Below, piece after piece: positions 42,788 to 44,380 of a stretch of DNA of 44,380 nucleotides (its first letter is position 1; each line of letters starts with the position of its first letter). Source of the DNA: Bacillaceae bacterium S4-13-56 (lineage in GTDB: Bacteria > Bacillota > Bacilli > Bacillales > JAWJLM01). The stretch lies in assembly GCA_040191315.1 (NCBI GenBank), contig JAWJLM010000040.1, forward strand, positions 1-44,380, in the 5' to 3' direction. Below the pieces are notes generated by a model, which was not told where the DNA came from, ran no database searches, and worked only from the letters and a program-made list of their open reading frames with translations. The position numbers and the translations under genes were made by a program.

Positions 42788-42828
42788 TAAAAAGCTTGAG
42801 TTCATCTCAAGCTATTTCGGCATTTTAT
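42788..42828 (+). terminator. terminator-like hairpin
   Basis: AAGCTTGAG and CTCAAGCT form a stem; the T tract after it is weak (ATTTCGGCATTTT). Confidence 0.5.
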
Positions 42829-42837
42829 TATAGTACA

Positions 42838-43056
42838 TCAACTATTATTCTCCTCAATTCCTAACTGAATAAGCTCATCAATATTTCCAAATTCTAAAAT
42901 GACAATTCCGATAGCTTCATTTTCTGTTTTCCACTTTCCTTTAATTCGTTATATTTGTCTTCCATATTGGCTAGCAATTCTTGTTTTAAATTCTCTACTT
43001 CCTTGTCTTTGCCAATGTGCAAACATATTGTCCAGATAATTAATGATGGTATCCAT
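42838..43056 (-). pseudogene. HAAS/permease-prefix domain protein, frameshifted and cut short
   Basis: From an ATG at 43054-43056 (AGGGTGG upstream) three frames in turn give MDTIINYLDNMF, then GKDKEVENLKQELLANMEDK and YNELKESGK, then NEAIGIVILEFGNIDELIQL. Joined, this is the alpha-helical domain found at the N-terminus of DUF1700/HAAS and permease-prefix proteins that precede a membrane part. At least two indels are needed, and the membrane part is missing because the fragment ends about 10 bases from the hairpin of the next gene. Confidence 0.75.
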
Positions 43057-43265
43057 CTGCAAAATCCACCCTTCTAATTTAAAAATGTCACAACTACTAC
43101 GACAGGTAAAGTAATTTTTGGACATTACCAAAAAAACACTAAATTGTACTGAACTAAATTACCATATATAAAATTTTTGTGTTATGGTCATTGCATGTAT
43201 GATTTTCATAAATGGTAGAAAACATAAGGATATGTGTTTTACATAATTTATTTGGAGGTTTAATC

Positions 43266-43553
43266 ATGGAAAAAATTGAAGTCGGTGAAGTTTTTACAAT
43301 TGCAGATGAATCAGACGAAGAGCAATTGGTAGAGGTGCTAGCAGTAGCCACCATGGAAGGTACTGATTATGTTGGCGTTAGTTTTGTCGATGACATACAA
43401 GATGATGCAGAAGAAGAAGTTGATGTATTTTTTCTAAAGGTAGATGAAAACGGAGATCTAGACTCAATCGATAGTGATGAGGAATTCGAAAAAGTAACAC
43501 AGGCTTTTGATGAACTTTTTACTGAAATTGAGGAAGAAGAAGGCGACGAATAG
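43266..43553 (+). CDS. DUF1292 family acidic protein, first copy
   Basis: A 95-residue very acidic protein. MEKIEVGEVFTI opens a small beta-rich domain (EVLAVATMEGTDYVGVSFVD) that continues to VFFLKVDENGDLDSIDSDEE and ends in a Glu-rich tail. DUF1292 proteins are common in Firmicutes, often near yrrK/yrzB-type genes, with unknown function. It starts at the ATG at 43266, seven bases after GGAGG; the open frame reaches further upstream without a site. The second copy follows 24 bases later. Confidence 0.8.
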   Translation: MEKIEVGEVFTIADESDEEQLVEVLAVATMEGTDYVGVSFVDDIQDDAEEEVDVFFLKVDENGDLDSIDSDEEFEKVTQAFDELFTEIEEEEGDE

Positions 43554-43577
43554 TTTTTAATTCAGGGAGGTTTTAAA

Positions 43578-43853
43578 ATGGAAAAAATTGAAGTCGGTGA
43601 AGTTTTTACAATTGAAGAGGAAAATGGAGAAGAGAATGAGGTTGAAGTGCTAGCAGTTGTCACTCTAGAAGGAACAGATTACGTGGCAGTCAGCTTTGTT
43701 GAAGATCTACAAGTCGGAGAAGAAGACGATATAGATGTTTTCTTCTTAAAAGTGGACGAAGAGGGAGACCTCGATGCTGTTGAAAGTGAAGAAGAATTTG
43801 AAAAAGTATCGGAGGCATTTGATGCTATCATGGAGGAAGATGAGGAAGAATAA
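43578..43853 (+). CDS. DUF1292 family acidic protein, second copy
   Basis: A 91-residue paralogue of the gene just upstream. The first 12 residues and their codons are the same, and VFFLKVDEEGDLDAVESEEE and the acidic tail are closely related. GGAGG precedes the ATG. The two genes are in one transcript with a short spacer, so they come from a tandem duplication. Confidence 0.8.
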   Translation: MEKIEVGEVFTIEEENGEENEVEVLAVVTLEGTDYVAVSFVEDLQVGEEDDIDVFFLKVDEEGDLDAVESEEEFEKVSEAFDAIMEEDEEE

Positions 43854-43946
43854 TAATTCTCCCTATCCAATCTAATGATTCAGTATAAAGACTTGTCCCA
43901 GTGAACCTCTCCAACCAATTGCTTACGTAATTTGATGGAGCATCCC

Positions 43947-44168
43947 TTATCTTGAATACAGTGCAAAACAAGCGCGATTAAGACTAATTAACGAAGATAA
44001 AGTTTGTGATGTTCTTTTTGCCACTACAGGAACTTTTGTCTGCAAGGACAACCATGAATTTTCAGACATGGATTTTTGATATGCCTGAATAAAATAACGA
44101 GCTGCTATATTATAACTAGCTGACAGATCAGCATGATAGACCTTGCCCATAGTGAACGTGGCAAGGTC
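43947..44168 (-). pseudogene. C-terminal scar of a TnpB-type (IS200/IS605) protein
   Basis: The minus strand reads GKVYHADLSASYNIAARYFI, which matches the last RuvC segment of TnpB proteins (the Asp in ADLSASYN is the catalytic position). It is followed by a short tail KVPVVAKRTSQTLSSLISLN. The zinc-finger and earlier RuvC parts are absent. No TnpA is present. It is the remains of an IS605-type element. Confidence 0.7.
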
Positions 44169-44174
44169 TTTTTT
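44139..44174 (+). terminator. terminator-like stem inside the TnpB scar
   Basis: GACCTTGCC and GGCAAGGTC form a 9-bp stem followed by TTTTTT on the plus strand. It could end the DUF1292 transcript, which has no other visible terminator. Confidence 0.6.
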
Positions 44175-44321
44175 AAAAGAAAAGTATAAAATTTGTCTAG
44201 CTCCAGCAAAAGAGCTTCATCGAGTAATCTTCGGAGTTTTTACCCCGAGTAATCGCAGGAAGGAAAGCTACTTAGAGCTACTTCGCAGAAACAAGCGATT
44301 TTCTTATTTCGAGGATGGACT
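44175..44321 (+). repeat. dispersed repeat, AATTTGTCTAGCTCCAGC type (copy 2)
   Basis: It begins AAAGAAAAGTATAAAATTTG and shares TCTAGCTCCAGC, AAGAGCTTCATCGA, CCCCGAGTAATCGCA and ACTTAGAGCT with the inverted copy at 32105-32250. The peptide KICLAPAKELHR read from it is not a gene product. Confidence 0.65.
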
Positions 44322-44380
44322 CTAGAAATAGTATACCTGCATAATGGGCCATTTCTTCGACTTTGTGTTGAATCGCCGTT

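Overview
The window looks like chromosome of a low-GC Gram-positive endospore-former of the family Bacillaceae, probably a salt-tolerant relative of Halobacillus, Virgibacillus or Oceanobacillus. The evidence is AT-rich DNA, strong AGGAGG-type ribosome sites, TTG/GTG starts, many strong stem-loop terminators, Bacillus-type families (YozG/DUF2975, DUF817, DUF1292, paiA, DacF-like carboxypeptidase, ECF sigma/anti-sigma pairs) and a four-gene ectoine-type ABC importer. No rRNA, tRNA or CRISPR array was found. The genus is an inference.

Layout. 1-17 kb holds single genes and small operons: HAD dehalogenase, lipoprotein, nickel/cobalt transporter, ECF sigma/anti-sigma pair, GNAT-cupin pair, alpha/beta hydrolase, DD-carboxypeptidase, a MntA/HepT toxin-antitoxin pair, metallophosphoesterase, small proteins, a VOC protein, intact paiA followed by a broken paiB, and an MFS transporter.

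16.1-28.7 kb is the most interesting part: a sigma-54-controlled acyl-CoA catabolic island. A CBS-PAS-AAA+-Fis activator is divergent from seven genes (alpha-methylacyl-CoA racemase-like protein, SCPx-type thiolase, acyl-CoA ligase, crotonase, acyl-CoA ligase, MaoC-like hydratase, crotonase). These converge on a two-gene unit (acyl-CoA dehydrogenase, HSD10-like 3-hydroxyacyl-CoA dehydrogenase). Both units have a good -24/-12 promoter preceded by the same 30-bp sequence. The enzyme set matches beta-oxidation of alpha-methyl-branched carboxylic acids, comparable to pristanic or bile-acid side-chain oxidation in animals. The substrate is not known.

28.8-34.4 kb holds small membrane proteins, a DUF2975/YozG/DUF817 operon, a GNAT and a second ECF sigma/anti-sigma pair. 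34.4-37.5 kb is an ehuBCDA-type importer. 37.5-39.0 kb is a RAYT (REP-associated tyrosine transposase) gene bracketed by inverted pairs of GGTTCCTGTCCCC-type repeats, more copies of which lie elsewhere in the window. 39.2-43.9 kb holds a PH-domain protein, YbaK, DinB, an AraC-GyrI regulator, small membrane proteins and two tandem DUF1292 genes. The right edge carries a TnpB scar and a dispersed repeat.

Gene decay is common: paiB, a HAAS-domain protein, a small secreted protein, a phosphotransferase fragment, a HAD start and a membrane-anchored protein all carry frameshifts or truncations. Several lie close to repeats or IS scars.
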